From Cymbidium sinense (taxonomy: Eukaryota > Streptophyta > Magnoliopsida > Asparagales > Orchidaceae), in NCBI GenBank assembly GCA_021442155.1, contig CM038221.1:30099906-30163905 (forward strand): DNA of 64,000 bases, in the 5' to 3' direction. The number at the start of each line of letters is the position of its first letter. Within the stretch, counting starts at the first letter, position 1. Shown here piece after piece: positions 36,758-50,776 of the stretch. The translations under genes and the position numbers were made by a program. The notes under the pieces are model-generated. The model was given only the letters and a program-made list of their open reading frames with translations, was not told the origin of the DNA and searched no databases.

Positions 36758-38049
36758 GATGTCAAAAGCAAGTTGATCATAAGTTGAAACTAGTCGAGAT
36801 CAAGCACTTAAAATACCATTGGAAACTTTGGGATATCAGTTAAATCCCTAAATAGCACTTAAACATGGAGTGTTTATAGTTAAATTGAGCATCTCGATGA
36901 GTCGGATCTAACAAGCCCAAGATCTCATAATTATGACTTCATTTAAGCTTTCAAATTCTTAAAATACATCAAACGATCAAAGGAATCATTTTGAGCCATC
37001 CGATGGAGTGGAGTGGTTCGAATTTTGCATGAATTTATAGAAATGACAACCCTCTAATCTATAAATAGCCCCTCATTCTTCATGAGGGAGGCCTCTAAAG
37101 AGAAGAGAGCTCAAAGCATGAAAATCCTCCATAATCGTGAAACTGACGATACCGCCCGTGACCACTAACCATCGCCGGGCCGCCACCGTAGCCACCGCTT
37201 ATCACCAGCACTATCGACGTCGCCACCATCGAAAGCATTGGACCACCATCATCAGCTCGTGACCATTTATGGCCATTGTCATAGGGCATTGAATAACGTC
37301 TTCGGTCATCGCCAATTATGCCATCTGCCGGTACCCCATGCATCATCGAGTCATCAATTACCATGTTTCACCATCATCTACTATCACTAAGAATCATATA
37401 ACCTAACCATGACTATATGGAGTTTGTTTGGGATTATGATTCATCGCTCTTCATATTCAATTTTGTAATCCGTTATCAAAATTTTGTACCAAATAAATAC
37501 ATAGTGGAAGATTTTTGGAGCTCCATGGTTTTTTTTGAGATTTTTCCATGTAAAAATTATGGAGTTTTATCATTAATTCTTCAAACATCTGTGTGTGTGC
37601 TGGACTCGGCAATAAAGCCAAGGCATAAACTTTTACTCTACTGTAACTGGTTTTCTAGCACGCAACAGTTTGGCACCATCTGTGGAAAATTGATTCCCAT
37701 CATTTCATCTTGTATGGTAACCAAGTTTCTTAACAAGATCAAAACCACCATCAAGGTGAAGTATTTCAAGCTTTTAATGAGCGTAAGCGAAGAATGAAGA
37801 TTCATCAAACTTCGTTCCTTCAGATTTTGTCAAAAACTAGGGGCAACTCTTAATCTCAGAAGATCACTCATGTTAATATATTAAGCATCTAATCGATTAC
37901 CATCCCAAGAAATAAGTCAAAGTTGGAGGATATTTCAACATTGAGAAGAGATATAGCTTTGCAAATTATGATTTTCTAATCATACTCATGGAAAAACAAG
38001 ATCAAGGTTAAGGAGCAACTTTGGCTACAACCATAAACATATATTTTGA

Positions 38050-38880
38050 TTCGACCTCTTCCATACAGGTTAACATCATCGAGTAACACTTTGACAAACA
38101 ACCTCGGATAGGTCAAATATCCTCAGCGGATTTAATTTGATCTCTTCCATACATGTTAACGTCATCGAGCAAAGACTCTGACAAGCAACCTCGGATAGAT
38201 CAAAACTTCGCACCTACTCCACACAGGTAAGAAGTCAAATAACACTTTGGCTAATACCTCGGATAGGTCAAAAGGTCCTTGGTGGACTTCCCATGGCCTC
38301 TTCCATACAGGTTAACGTCATCGAGTAACACTCTGACAAATAATCTCGGATAGGTCAAAAATTCTCAGGGGATTCAATTTGACCTCTTCCATATAGGTTA
38401 ATGTCCTCAACACTGACAAACAATATAGGTCAAAATTCGGTAGATTCAATTGACCTCTTCCATATAGGTTAATGTCATAACACCGACAAAAAAATCTGGA
38501 TTTCAAAATCCCATTCAATTGACCTCTATAGGTTAACGTCATCAAGTAACACTCTGACAAACAATTTCGGATAGGTCAAAAATCCTTAGCGAATTCAATT
38601 CAACCTCTTCCATAAAGAACGCCATAATAAACAATCTGGATGGGTCAAATTGATTCATGACATCTTCCATAGTTAACGCCATCAAGTAACACTCACAACA
38701 ACCTGGATAAATAAAAATCCTCGAGTTCAATTGACCTCTTCCATATATTAACGCCATCGAAAACACTCAATAAACAACCTCGGATAGTCAAAATGGGATT
38801 CAATTCACCTCTTATGCGTTAATGTCATGTAACACTTTGACAAACAACCTGGATGAGTCAAAATCTGCAGATTGATTTTA
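38050..38880. repeat. Minisatellite, period about 75-90 bp
   Basis: About ten progressively decayed units share the core CCTCTTCCATACAGGTTAAC, then a CATCGAGTAACACT block and ACAACCTCGGATAGGTCAAA. Units are longest and cleanest at the left and shrink to the right. Confidence 0.88.
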
Positions 38881-39400
38881 CCCCTCATGCAAGATGATGG
38901 TAACATCATGGAGAATAATATTTTGAAATTATCGACTTGAGTTGCTCAATGATTTCTACTAAGAATCTTGGCGTTATCAACTATTGAACCATCAATTAGT
39001 TTCAAGAAATTCAATTTTCCATAAGAAGAAGTAAGAACTATGGACCATCGATCATTAGCGGATCATCAACCATCGTGATTCATCTCGACTATCGATGCGC
39101 CATACCATCGAATTGCTGGTTATATAATTGCCGCTAACCAGTGCCAATGCCGTCGCCAGGCTATCACAATTCCGCCGGTATCATCGTGATTACCATGCTG
39201 ACATCACATCTATTATCGCTGATTGCCGGTCACCTCCGCGATACAATTATCGGTCATCCCGTTGACTACCGCTGGCCGCACCTTCGATTAATCATTGTTG
39301 CCATACCACCTTGGTTGACAATGTCGGCCGCCGTCCATATCGAGTCATTATTATTAACATCATCGTCGGTCATCATTTGTAGTTCCGGCCGTCGAGTTCG

Positions 39401-39700
39401 CCGTATGAACTACGCCTGATCATTTTGAACGCCGGTCCGAAGGAGTTTGACGCTTTTCGAGAGAAAATTGTCCTCATATGAACTATGGCTTGATCGCCGA
39501 ACCCCCGGTCCGACAAGGATCTCATTCGAGGGAAAATGAGTCGCTTGAACTATATTTTGATGCCTCCAAACCCGGTCAGTTTGATGAGGATAGTTAACGC
39601 CTTTTTTGAGGGAAAATCGGAGCCTCACCGTATCAACGATGGGCCTTGATCGCTTCAAGGCCGGTCCGAAGGACGGTGACTTTTCGAGAGAAATGATCAG
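39401..39700. repeat. Short minisatellite, period about 75-85 bp
   Basis: About four units carry a CCGGTCCGAAGGA core, then TTTTCGAGAGAAAAT and TGAACTATG-CTTGATCGCC. Confidence 0.7.
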
Positions 39701-40338
39701 ATGAACCACGTGAAAGAATGGTTGGTTCGACGAAATGACACCTCTTTCGGGAAATCGCAACCAAGCATGTACCACGGTGATCACCTGGACCTTTCTAAGA
39801 AGAAGAACACTCAAGCATATGAGGAGTGTGCCTTCTTCCTTGGCCCTAGGGGATTTTATAATATGCAAAAGGTAAAATCAAGAAAAATGGTAAAAAGCTG
39901 AAAATTGAAAATCATGGAAAACCGCCATCGAGACGTTTTACCTGGATCGCGGCGACTGGGATATGCGTCGTTGGCCTCCGGCGCTTGCTGCTAACATCAT
40001 GACGTTTCAACCAAACTCGCACCAACCCACATGCGCCGTTGTCAAATGTCATAACCCGCTGGGATTTAGACTTGGCCCGCTTTTGTTCCACGCAGGACAT
40101 ATCATTGATTCAAGGTCATGTTTAACGCCATGTGATGGGATAGTAATGTTTTAATGTTAATGAGTCCATAGAAAACCTTACTAAATGCATACATTATCCG
40201 ATTACTTTGATCACAATCTTGTGCTATGAAAATTGCTCACTCAAAATGTATGGTTAATGGACGTAAATTTCATCAAGAATTTGCTATTTTGTATTTGGCA
40301 TATATATTTTTTGATGATTGAGATAAGTCATGAAATAC

Positions 40339-41240
40339 CGATATGACACTTAAAATACCACTATGTACGAATATTGATGTCAAAAGTAAGTTGATCCTAA
40401 GTTGACCGGGTGATCAAGCACTTAAAATATCATTGGAAACTTTGGGATATCTTAAATCCCTAAATAGCACTTAAACATGGAGTGTTTATAATCAATTGAG
40501 CGTCGAAGGCCGAAATAAGCTTAAGATCTCATAATTTTGACTTCATTTACATTCAAATTCTTAAAATACATCAAATGATCGATGAATCATTTTGAATCAT
40601 CGATGGAGTGGGTGATTTTGAATGTATTTAGAAGCACCATCTAATATAATAGCCTCATTCTTCACATGAGGGAGTAAGCTAAAGATAAGAGAGAGCTCTA
40701 AAGCATAAAAATCATCCAAGATAATGGTCACCATGATGGCCGACTATGTACCATGATGCCGGTAAGATGAGAGTCATCACCGCCTTAACAGTGTCAATGT
40801 ATGTGACTACATCGCATTGTGCCGAAGAGGTCTCACACCATATCGTACCACTATCAGGCATTATGGACCAACGTCTGGCCACCACCGATTAGCCATCTCC
40901 GTTGGATACCAGACGATGCCATCGAATCAGCTATTCACTATCATCTACTAAACTAGTAAGCATAACCTAACCATGACCATATGGTTGTTGTTGCGATTCT
41001 AGGATTCCCATTATCAACCCTTCATATACAATTCAGAATCCGTTATCGGAAAATTTTGTACCAAACAGATACATATAGTGAAGATTTTACTAGAAATTGA
41101 TTTTCTTTTGAGATTTTTTCATGTAAAAATTCTGAAATTTTATCATTAATTCTTCAAACATTTGTGCGTATGCTGGACTCCGCAACGAAGCTAAGGCATA
41201 AACTTTTACTCTACCGTAACTAGTTTTCTAGCACGCAATA
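40339..41240 (+). repeat. F1 3' LTR
   Basis: A 902-bp copy of the F1 LTR, starting CGATATGACACTTAAAATAC (first T mutated) and ending AGCACGCAATA. The block CTAGTTTTCTAGCACGCAA matches the 5' LTR end. Confidence 0.8.
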
Positions 41241-42385
41241 AATATATTTTAATTTGAATTCAAATAGATGTGTCTTGTGGCATTTACATAATAATCATGT
41301 TACCTCTTGTTCCAATATACTCTTCTTTAATGATATAATATTAGACAATATCCCATTGCAATGGATAATAGAAATAGTAATAATTAAATTAAATTCTAAG
41401 TTAACATCATTATTTGAGGTATAATAACTAAAGTTGAACAAATAAAATTTAATTAAAAATAGTCATTAAATAAAATAATTGAGTTGCAAGATTAATAGAG
41501 ATGAGATGATTATAGTTTTTAATTTGAATTCAAATTAAAAAAATATAACATATTTGTTGTAATAGTTAAATATCAAAATATTTATTTTAAGTTTAAACAA
41601 TGAACTTTAAAACAAAAATAATCAAATCTGATAGTTAAATTGGAGACATGGATATTTGATTTAGACTTAAAATAAAACAAAAAGATGCTTGCATTAGTAT
41701 AACTTGGTTAATTGTTAAGATTTCAACTTTTGTCTAAATATGTTTTAGATAATAATAGATCCTATAAGATGTTATTAGTTATAACTTGAAATATTTTAAA
41801 ACCATTAAATAAGCATTAAAATTTTAAATAATTAATTTTTTAAATAATATTTGGTTTTTTAAAGGTTATTTTATTGTAAGAATATAAGATAAGTTTGAAA
41901 TATATATATTTGAGAATAAGGGATATGTAAATCAAATTTTAATTTGAGTTTTAAAGCTCAAAATGGTGGACAACAGCTTGTCGGTAGCAGCGCACTTTAC
42001 CCCATCCGGTGTAAGGTAAAATTGCCCAAAATAGACGAAAATGAAATTCTTTTTTACCGAATTTGAATTAAAGGCTGAAAAAGGAATGCATTTAAATTTC
42101 ATATTGCATTCATTTTTCAGCCAACCAAATACAAACATTTCATTTTTCACTGAAAAAAGAATATAATGCATTCCTTTTTTAGCAAACTAAATAACCCCTA
42201 AGAGAGAGAATTAGTAAAGTTGGAGTATGACTGAAAGAAGATATTTAATAAAATATTGCCTTCTTTCTTCTATGTAATTTTTTAATTCTTATGTTTGAGA
42301 CTATTTTGTTGGCTAAAAAAATATGCAATGTAGAAAGAATATAATGTAAAGTAAAAGTAATGTATTTGAAATGTTATTATATTAT
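41241..42385. other. AT-rich spacer with a possible MITE near 41845-42200
   Basis: The segment ending AGCAAACTAAATAACCCCTA, preceded by several copies of GGAATGCATT-type sequence in both orientations, looks like the end of a non-autonomous DNA element. Its left end is uncertain. The remainder is featureless AT-rich DNA. Confidence 0.35.
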
Positions 42386-45300
42386 TATTGCCCTCACTTT
42401 TGGAGTGAGTTCTCAATCTTCTCATCATAGATCTAGGACTCTTATAGACACTAAGAGTTTCTTAGCCCTAAGACACTTCTAGTGATTAGGTGAACACTTA
42501 ACCTAAGCTTAGAGACTTAGAAGGGTTAGCATGAGCAGGTTATGCATTAGGGATCCAGGGAGACTTGACTACCCTATAGCCTAGACTCAATCCATGCTTC
42601 CCTCCTTAAATCAAACCCCAACTTCAAATTCAAAATCCAAAACAAACTTCCAAAATTCACAATCAATCCCATTATCAAATCAAGTTTCCAAATCCTCCAT
42701 AAGTCTCATGATTGAATTCCATGGCCTTAACCCTGGCCAAATCCGATTCAATCCAAATTCAATTAATTTTCTCAAAGATCAATTCAATTCCTCAATCATT
42801 TATCAAACTAAAATCCAAACTCAATTCCAAATGATTGAAATCCAAAATCAAATTCAAGCCCCAAAAAATCCTTCTTAAGCCATATGATCCATTTTCATAA
42901 GCTTAGCCAAATCCCCTCTAAACTAAATCAAAAATCAATTGATTTCTTTATAAATCAATTATTGTATCATTTATATTCATAAATATAAATAAAATCTAAA
43001 TTCAAATGACCAAAACTAAATCAAACTAAATAAAACCAAACCATGACCCTTCTTAAGCCATATGGACCCACCTCCATGAGGTTAACCAAATCTCAACCCA
43101 AATCAACCCAAAATCAATTGATTTCTTTATAAATCAATTATTCCTTCATTTATATTCATAAATATAAATGAAACCCACATTCCAATGATCAAAAATAAAT
43201 CAAACTAAATCAATCTTCTTTAAACCCTTTTGACCTACCTCCACGAGCTTAGTCAAATTTGCTTCCAAATCACTCCAAACTCAAGTGATTTTCTCATAAG
43301 TCATTTATATCTTCATTTATATTCCCAAATACAATCATCTATCCAATATATAATTGAAACCTATAATTATCTAGCCAAATTGAAATCAAACCAAGTCAAG
43401 CCCAACTTAGTCATTTTGACTTGAAAATTCCAAATGAACCAAAACCTATCACAGCCTAAATTGATTGTAGTTGGATTTATATTTTGATCATAGGCTCATA
43501 TATAACTCCAACCTAACTTGAATCAAGCCAAAACCAAGCTAATTGACCCATTTAGGTCCACTTGACCCAAAGTGGCCTAAAGAAATTTTTCTGAGCTAAA
43601 TTCTAATCCAACCTAAATTAGATTGAACCAAGGCTATCCAAATCTCATATCATGATCAACAATCACCATAGAGTAATCAATTACCTTGAATTGGGTTAAA
43701 CCAAGTCAACTTAGCTATTTGACCAAGTCAACCCTTAGCCCTAATGAACCAAAACTAGTAAAAATTTACCATACATCAAATTGATTAGAACCATTGATCC
43801 ACACCAACCCATGATCAATGTTTGAACATGACTTGACCCTCAATTGAGCCAAACCAAGTCCAATTGGCCATTTGACCTAAGTTGACTCAAATTGGCCTAA
43901 AAAGCTAAAATGGGTCAAATCATAATCTAACCCAAATTGATTGTAACCAATGATTCAAGTTCATTCCAAATGCATTTTGAACTTGACCAAAGCTCTAATT
44001 TGGTCAATCGGACTCAACCTAGCCCAATTGACCAACCTAGCCCAAATTTATCTTAAAGGTCAAATTGGCCAAAATCCAAATTAAATCTAAATTAATTCAA
44101 ACCAAAGCCTACAATCATTTTTAATTAGCCAATTGAACTTGAACCAACACCCAACCCAAGCCAACTTGGCCAATTTGGTCAAATTGGTCAACTTAGCCCA
44201 TTTGACCTATATGAATCCAAATGAGCCTAAATCAAACCTAGGCCAAATTGATTGAAACCACTTAAACCAAATACTTCAAATCATCATTTGAACCTAACTC
44301 AAGCCTTGGTTTGACCCAATTTGACCAATTGGTCAACCTAATCCAACATGACCCAAATTGAACCTATATGATTAAATTGAGCCAAAACCCATGAAACTAA
44401 CCCATGACCTATTGGAGGTTAATCAAACCCAACCCAAACCCATCTTGGGTTAGCCTAAAGTTAGCCCAAAATCCAATTGGGTCCAATCCAAGTGATTGCC
44501 TATTGGTCAAGCCCTCTTTACATAGATTCCACCCATAAATGGCAAAGTTCACTCTCCCATCACTTGATAACCCTCACTCACCCCATTTGGGATCTGACCT
44601 AACCTTCTAGCCCACCCTAAGTGGGCTAGAACTTGCTATGGACAAAAGGGAGGTGAGTTAACTCACATCTCTTGCAAGCCGACCACCGAATAGATCCAAG
44701 CAAGAAAATCAGACCATATCAAGCCTTGAGCCACCTCTTAAGCACTCCTCTAATCAAATCGAGCCACGTGGACATGATGGTGATCACTGCCTCATGCTGG
44801 CCACCAAAAATGGGAACAATCCGTCCCACCTCAACAAATTGAGGGATATGCTCCCTCAATTCAAACTAGATTTCACTTACATTTGACTCATCTGAGCTCC
44901 CAAGAGAGAAATGAAACTCCTTGGCACTTCCCAAAGCATTTCCAATCCTTCCCCACTTTGGTTTTTCTCCTCCCGTGCGCAGCCGAAATAGGGGAGCTTA
45001 ATCCCGATTCAAACTTCCTCTTTCTCAACCAAAACTCAATTTCTCTTACACACACCTTCCACACACGTCGTCAAGCCACCCAAAGCATTTCCTAAGATCC
45101 AAAGACATCGAGGATGGACTTCAATCAAAGCCAAGCTCCAAAGCATTATTCTTGGCCAATTGAGTGATCCAATTAGAACCAATCTAATTACTGATCAATA
45201 GGGCTTCATCTCAACTAGATGAAGCTTTCTAAAGCGTTCGAACCACTGGTCTTAGCTTTGGTGAGATAAATCCATTGAAATCGAGCTTTAGGTAAAATGG

Positions 45301-48300
45301 GTTGGTCTTTTGTAAAGAAAAGTTGCATCTAAGCCGATCCTAGCCGTTGGATCTTTGTGGATCCCTTGTGCAAAGGTGTGGGGTTATTTTGGAGTGAATC
45401 CGAGCTCGTGTGAGCTCGAACGAGCGATCCATGACGGACGGGCTTTGTCGTTCATTGCTTGTTGGAAGAGAGATCATGAGACATCCATTCTGTGTGATTG
45501 GAATGGATGGCTCTGATCAGATCATGCTAGATCCCTCGCTTGATCCCTCCTTAGCCATGAGTTTGATCATGTTCATTCAATCTTAAATGAGACGACCCAC
45601 GGGAAAGCGCATCCCGCCGCCATCCGATTTAGCCACGGATATGACTACTTAAATAGCCAATCCCGTGGTCACGTGAAAAGCGCGCCGCATCAGCATGCCA
45701 CGTGGCACTGACGGGATTAAGACTTAATTAGGTTAATTAATTACTTTTTAAGGTTGAAACTTTAATAATTCACGACTAATTATAGAAAAATCCCAAAAAT
45801 ATAAATAATGACTCATTTTAAAGGTATTCCAGAGGAGAATCCATTAAAATTATCTTTAATTAATTTTAAATAAAAATTTAGGCTTAATTAGAGTTTAATT
45901 GAAAATTTAATTAACCTAATTACTCCCTAATTATTCATCCATTTGGTTTCAAATTCTATGAGGTTCTTTAGAGGGATGACCTTTAGCTCCTCCATTTTTT
46001 TTGGAATTTATTGGTTGATTAATTGGAAAAATCAATTGATTCGGCCCTAATTATCTCCTTCACTTAATTAGGGATTAATTAAGCATGTGAATAATAAATT
46101 AACTAATTAATTAGACTCATTTAACACCGATTAACAATAGGGAGGTTTAGGGAATACGATTGGGGGCATTTTTTCTAATATTTTTTCTAAGTTTCCTTTA
46201 CTTTCCAAGAGAAATTAAATAGGAATTAATTAATTACTTAATTAGCTTAATTAAATTTTAAAATGGATCTGATTTTTCTTAATTAATTTATGGATAGATC
46301 TTTAGGTGTTTAACATCCTGAAGAGGTTTAATAAAATTATGGTTTGCTCACATATGTGAGAAAATCATAAAAGTAATTAAATAAGTTCCTTAGCTTAGTT
46401 AATCAATGATTGTGAGAATTGCATTTGACCCATTTCATTTCATAGGAACATTGCTATTTACTTTTCAATTCATTTTCATATTTCATTGGCTCATAATCAT
46501 TTAATTAATTACCTAAAGCTAACATAGGTAAGGATTAATTAATTAATTTAATTCATATCTTAACCTAAGTAATCCCTAAAATTAACCTAATTACTTTTCA
46601 TTAAATCAAATTAACTCACACATGGGAATGAGATTAGGATTAGCAAATCTCCTCTCACATTTCTTAAATCAAATCAAACATGAAATTAAAAATGACTTTA
46701 AGAAGCTTTAGTTTATTTTAAATGATCTTATTTAGTATGATTGTCCTTAGAAATTAGTTGGATTGAATAAAATCATGTGCTTATATTGTTTCATTTCTTT
46801 CCAATCATATTAAATGTTGTATGTCACTTGTAATCATGCATTCATCTCTTTCAAAAACCAATTAAATGAAATGATTTCATTTATTTCAAGCTTGCATGTG
46901 TTGATTTAAATTGAAATATGTGTGGCTATTATCACTATTAAATTAAAATATTCTCAAAAGTATATAAATCAATTATAATATATGGAGTAATAATAGTTAT
47001 ACATATTCATAATCTTGCATGTGCCTATGATTTAGAATATGTGTTATGGAGTTCTCTTTCTTTATTCTATATGGATTTATATAAAGTTTGAATATTAACA
47101 AGTGTACAGTTCTTTTGAATGGACACAATATTTTTTTGGATTCATTCCTATGTACAACTATGCTAGAACTTAGATAAAACTTTAGCTCACATATATAAAT
47201 AATTCAATTAAATCAAATACAACTTTTGCATAATTTTTTCATTCTTATAGTTATTTGTACATTCATGTGTATTTAAGAATAGTGGGTATATCTAGTATGG
47301 ATATTTCGGGGATGCAAGACTTTAAGTTGCCCCAAGGAGGTCTTTACCTCACTCCCCTGGTTTAACAATGGTGAAGTATCCGCTTAAAACTTATATACAT
47401 TTGTATATGCATCTAGCTAATGAATGAAAATCTTCATTCGATTAAATCAAATACAACTTTTGCATAATTTTCTATTATTGTAGTTATTTATACATCTATG
47501 TGTATTTGAGAATAGTGGGTATATTTAGCCTAGATATTCCGGAGATGCAAGCCTTTAAGTAGCCCCAAGGAGGTATTTACCTCACTCCCCTAGTTTAACA
47601 ATGGTGAAGTATCTTCTTAAAACTTGTATACACTTGTATGTGCATCTAGCTATGAATGAAAATATTTATTCAATTAAATAAAATACAACTTTTGTATGAT
47701 TTTTTCATTATTGAAGTTATTTGTACATCCACGTGTATTTAAGAATAGTGGGTATATCTAGTCTGGACATTCCGGGGATGCAAGGCTTTAAGTAGCCCCA
47801 AAAAGATCTTTATCTTACTCCCCTGGTTTAACAATGATGAAGTATCCGCTAAAAACTTTTATATACTTGTATGCGTATTTAACTAATGAATGAAAATCCC
47901 ATTTTCTATTGACATGCATTCATATTTGTTCAAGTGATTGAATTGATCCTATAGTTTAAAGCCCTCTTTCTTATGCTCATTTGTACGAACTTACATATGT
48001 TTAAGTGTAATGTGTATATAGTTTGGACATTCTGAGAACACGAGGCTTTAGCTAGCCCCAAGGAGGTCATTATCCCAAGAAGGTCATTTGATTACCTCAC
48101 TTCTCTCGTAATAATGATATGGACCTATTTAACTTTATTCCTATGTATTTTTTATATAAGAATTTTGATAGAACTTTAAATTAATATGATGAGATGATTC
48201 AATCAAATGAAACATCTAAATTCTAAATGTTGCTTACATCAATCATTTAAGTGTGCTAAGACATATTGTATGTGTAGGTATACTTAGAATTTAATCAAGT

Positions 48301-50776
48301 GTATGTTATATATGATGAAAGAAATGGTTGAACATGTGTCATGTGATAGTAATTCAATCAAATTAATCTTAAGATGCCTTTCATATTGAATAAAATTATT
48401 TAAAGTGAACCCAAACTTAGGATTAATTAAATATTTAATAAGCCATTTACTAAAGAGAAATGATTAATTAATGTGCTTTAGAAATGGCTTAAGGTAGGGA
48501 TGGAACAGAGTAATCCTCTCTCTTTCTTCTCTTTATAACACTTAGTTGCTAAGTGTAAGTCAAATGAAACAAAAAGAAAATGCTAAGTAAAATTCCCAAA
48601 TCAATTAAACTATTTAAAGTGAAATCAACCTCTTATAATTAAACCCTTTCATACTTAGAAAATCATAACAAAGCTTAGTTAAGGCATATCACACTAGCCT
48701 TAATACACACACATTAGAATTAAGTCATAATTTCTAGCTTTATGTTAGGACGGTGCATGGAGTGATGCATGTTTGATTTTATGATATATTATTTTAGACT
48801 AAATGTTAGGGTGTATATTTCATAGACTGGATGTTAGGCCGTGATTAGCCTAATCATATTTTTGCAGGGGATTGTGCTTAAGGGGTATTAAAAATAAATA
48901 TAAATGCTCTCTTTTATAGGTTGCTTAATTCCTAAGCATAATCCAAGTTAGGACATGTGGGCATGGTTACCCATGTGTAGGGTGCTAAGTCCAAATTATT
49001 CATATAATTATTTGGGTTGTATGGTGTGTTTAGCTAACACCTATTTTGAAGGTGTATTAGTTTTTCTTTTCCTATTTTTAATATAATTTTATATTAGAAA
49101 TTAGATTAGTGTTATAGGGGATAAGGATGAACATTGACCATAAGGCTTAGTCCTGGGGTGTCATGTGATGCCTTAAAGCTACCAAATCAAAAGAAGCAAA
49201 TCAGATGAGGAAATGAAGGAGACATAAATAATGAAAATTTGAAGACCCCCATAGCATTTATCATTTATAAATTGTAATTATTCTTTCATATTCTAGATTG
49301 TATAAGGGTAGAGCTCGGCTACCCATTTTTCTTTTCTTGTCATGATACCACCACACAACCTCTTATTCTTTTGAATTAGATTTATAAAATTGATTGATGT
49401 TATATTTACATTGTGCAATAGAAATGACATGCCTTTTCATAGTTTCTTTCTGATAGATGCTTTAATGTATGGCCTGGATGCAATTAGGCTCTTAGAAAAA
49501 AATTAATTTTTCTAATCCAACTATAATTCATAATTAAATCTTTAAATAACTCATAACCTTATATAAAGCCTAGGCATTAAATTAAGATAATTAAAAGATT
49601 TAACAACCCCTTAGTTGAATGTTGTATGTCTCACACCATGCATATCATACTATATCACTTTTGTAAAATGAGGGCCTCCGTCCTTACACATATGGGAACC
49701 GCTTGAGCTATGAAAGCAACCCCTACTGACAGAGCTTCACTCTCTTCTCTTTTGATTTAGTCCATAAATCATTTCAACCTTCATTTAGGCATAGGAAATC
49801 TTATGGCCTTTGTCAAAATAAAGAGTCCAAAATCAAATAAAAATTGAAAAGATTTGCACTAGACTAAGTCATTGCTCATACCACTCATGCTCTAGTCTCT
49901 TAGGGAGTGGGTTTAAGGACTTTTGTCTCTTTCTAAATAATAATAACCTAACTATCTTGCAAAATCATATGACTTGCCTATATGGTTTTAAAGCATAGGA
50001 GTTAGCCACCTCATGGTTATAAGTCCAAGAATTGGTTTACTCTCTTATAGAGGTAAACCATATACCCATCTTTGCTTAGATTTAGGTCATGCTTTGACTT
50101 ATGCCAAAGCTCCCTAGATTTAGAATCCAAGGTAGTTATTTTCTTTGAGCTACAAGCATAAATCCCCACCTCTTAGGCATTTTCACAACCTTGTGTTGTT
50201 GAATTATAAGCCGTAACAATCAAATAAATTTTCAACTCAAACCAAATAACTCTCTTCAATTTCAAATATATAAATTCCAACCATATGATAGATTAGAATG
50301 CTCGTTAGATTTTCTAGTATTATAAGCTAGGTTTCTTAGTATCATGACCATTTTCTACTCATCTCCTTTAACTTCGGTAATAAGTCTTCTCCTTGATCTT
50401 TCCCACTTGATTTTCTAATATAACCAATTTATTGATAGTCTTGCACTTGAAATCTTTGGAGATACACTACTTTAGAGAGTATTCTAAGGAATTCACATTT
50501 CTTAGATGTAATTAACTATGGGGCTTGCCCCATAGGGAACTTTAGAACTTCGATTTAATATAAACCTACTTTATTCCATGTAAAGTAGAAAATTCTCTGG
50601 TATATTTGAAACCCATCATACCTTAGGAGTCCTTATTAGGTGATTAGGTCCATTGAAGGGTGATATCTCTATCTTTCGAGATAGTACATCATACCTCGAT
50701 GTCATACCCGATCACTTCAATGAGTACCCCCTCAGATCTATGTGGTGCCTCTATACATCCAAAAATAAATACCACA
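42386..50776 (+). repeat. F2 left long terminal repeat, 8.4 kb
   Basis: Zones in order are a start block with TTTTGGAGTGAG; a 2-kb AACCCAAATTGA/CCAAATTGACC-rich stretch; a mixed GC-richer module (44880-45720) ending in ACTTAAATAGCC and CACGTGG; AATTAATTA-rich DNA; a tandem repeat (47210-48130); and a right part (48500-50776) with GTTAGGGTG, GGTTACCCATG and GAGTACCCCCT motifs. The same order, reversed, is seen in the solo LTR. Confidence 0.75.
47210..48130. repeat. Tandem repeat, period about 232 bp, in the left F2 LTR
   Basis: Three clear units start near 47210, 47443 and 47675, each with ATACAACTTTTG, GAATAGTGGGTATAT, GGGGATGCAAG and CTCACTCCCCTGGTTTAACA-like blocks. A diverged fourth runs to about 48130. 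I did not see it in the other two F2 copies. Confidence 0.85.

Larger units (their letters stand above)
37668..40338 (+). other. F1 internal region without coding capacity
   Basis: It begins with the primer-site-like GTTTGGCACCATCTGTGG. The region then holds two minisatellites (38050-38880 and 39401-39700), a CATCATCG-rich block (39050-39400) and unassigned sequence to the 3' LTR. Short open frames exist but resemble no gag or pol. Confidence 0.65.
29564..41240 (+). mobile_element. F1 non-coding LTR retrotransposon, its 5' LTR split by an F2 solo LTR
   Basis: The 5' LTR is 29564-29610 plus 36763-37667 (952 bp after removing the insert), starting TGATATGACACTT and ending GCAACA. It is followed at once by GTTTGGCACCATCTGTGGA, very close to the sequence that follows the 5' LTR in many plant gypsy elements. 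The 3' LTR is 40339-41240. The 2.7-kb interior has no protein-coding similarity and consists largely of two minisatellites, so the element is non-autonomous and would rely on proteins from a partner. Confidence 0.78.

Noticed and set aside
37417..37797. A 126-codon plus-strand frame across the F1 5' LTR end
   Set aside because: It runs through the LTR end and primer-site region and has no similarity to gag.
38050..38880. Regular repeat array considered as CRISPR
   Set aside because: Units are whole diverged minisatellite repeats without unique spacers, in a plant LTR element.
39141..40154. Multiple 60-150-codon frames in the F1 interior
   Set aside because: They lie in minisatellite and CATCATCG-rich DNA, on both strands, with no domain pattern.
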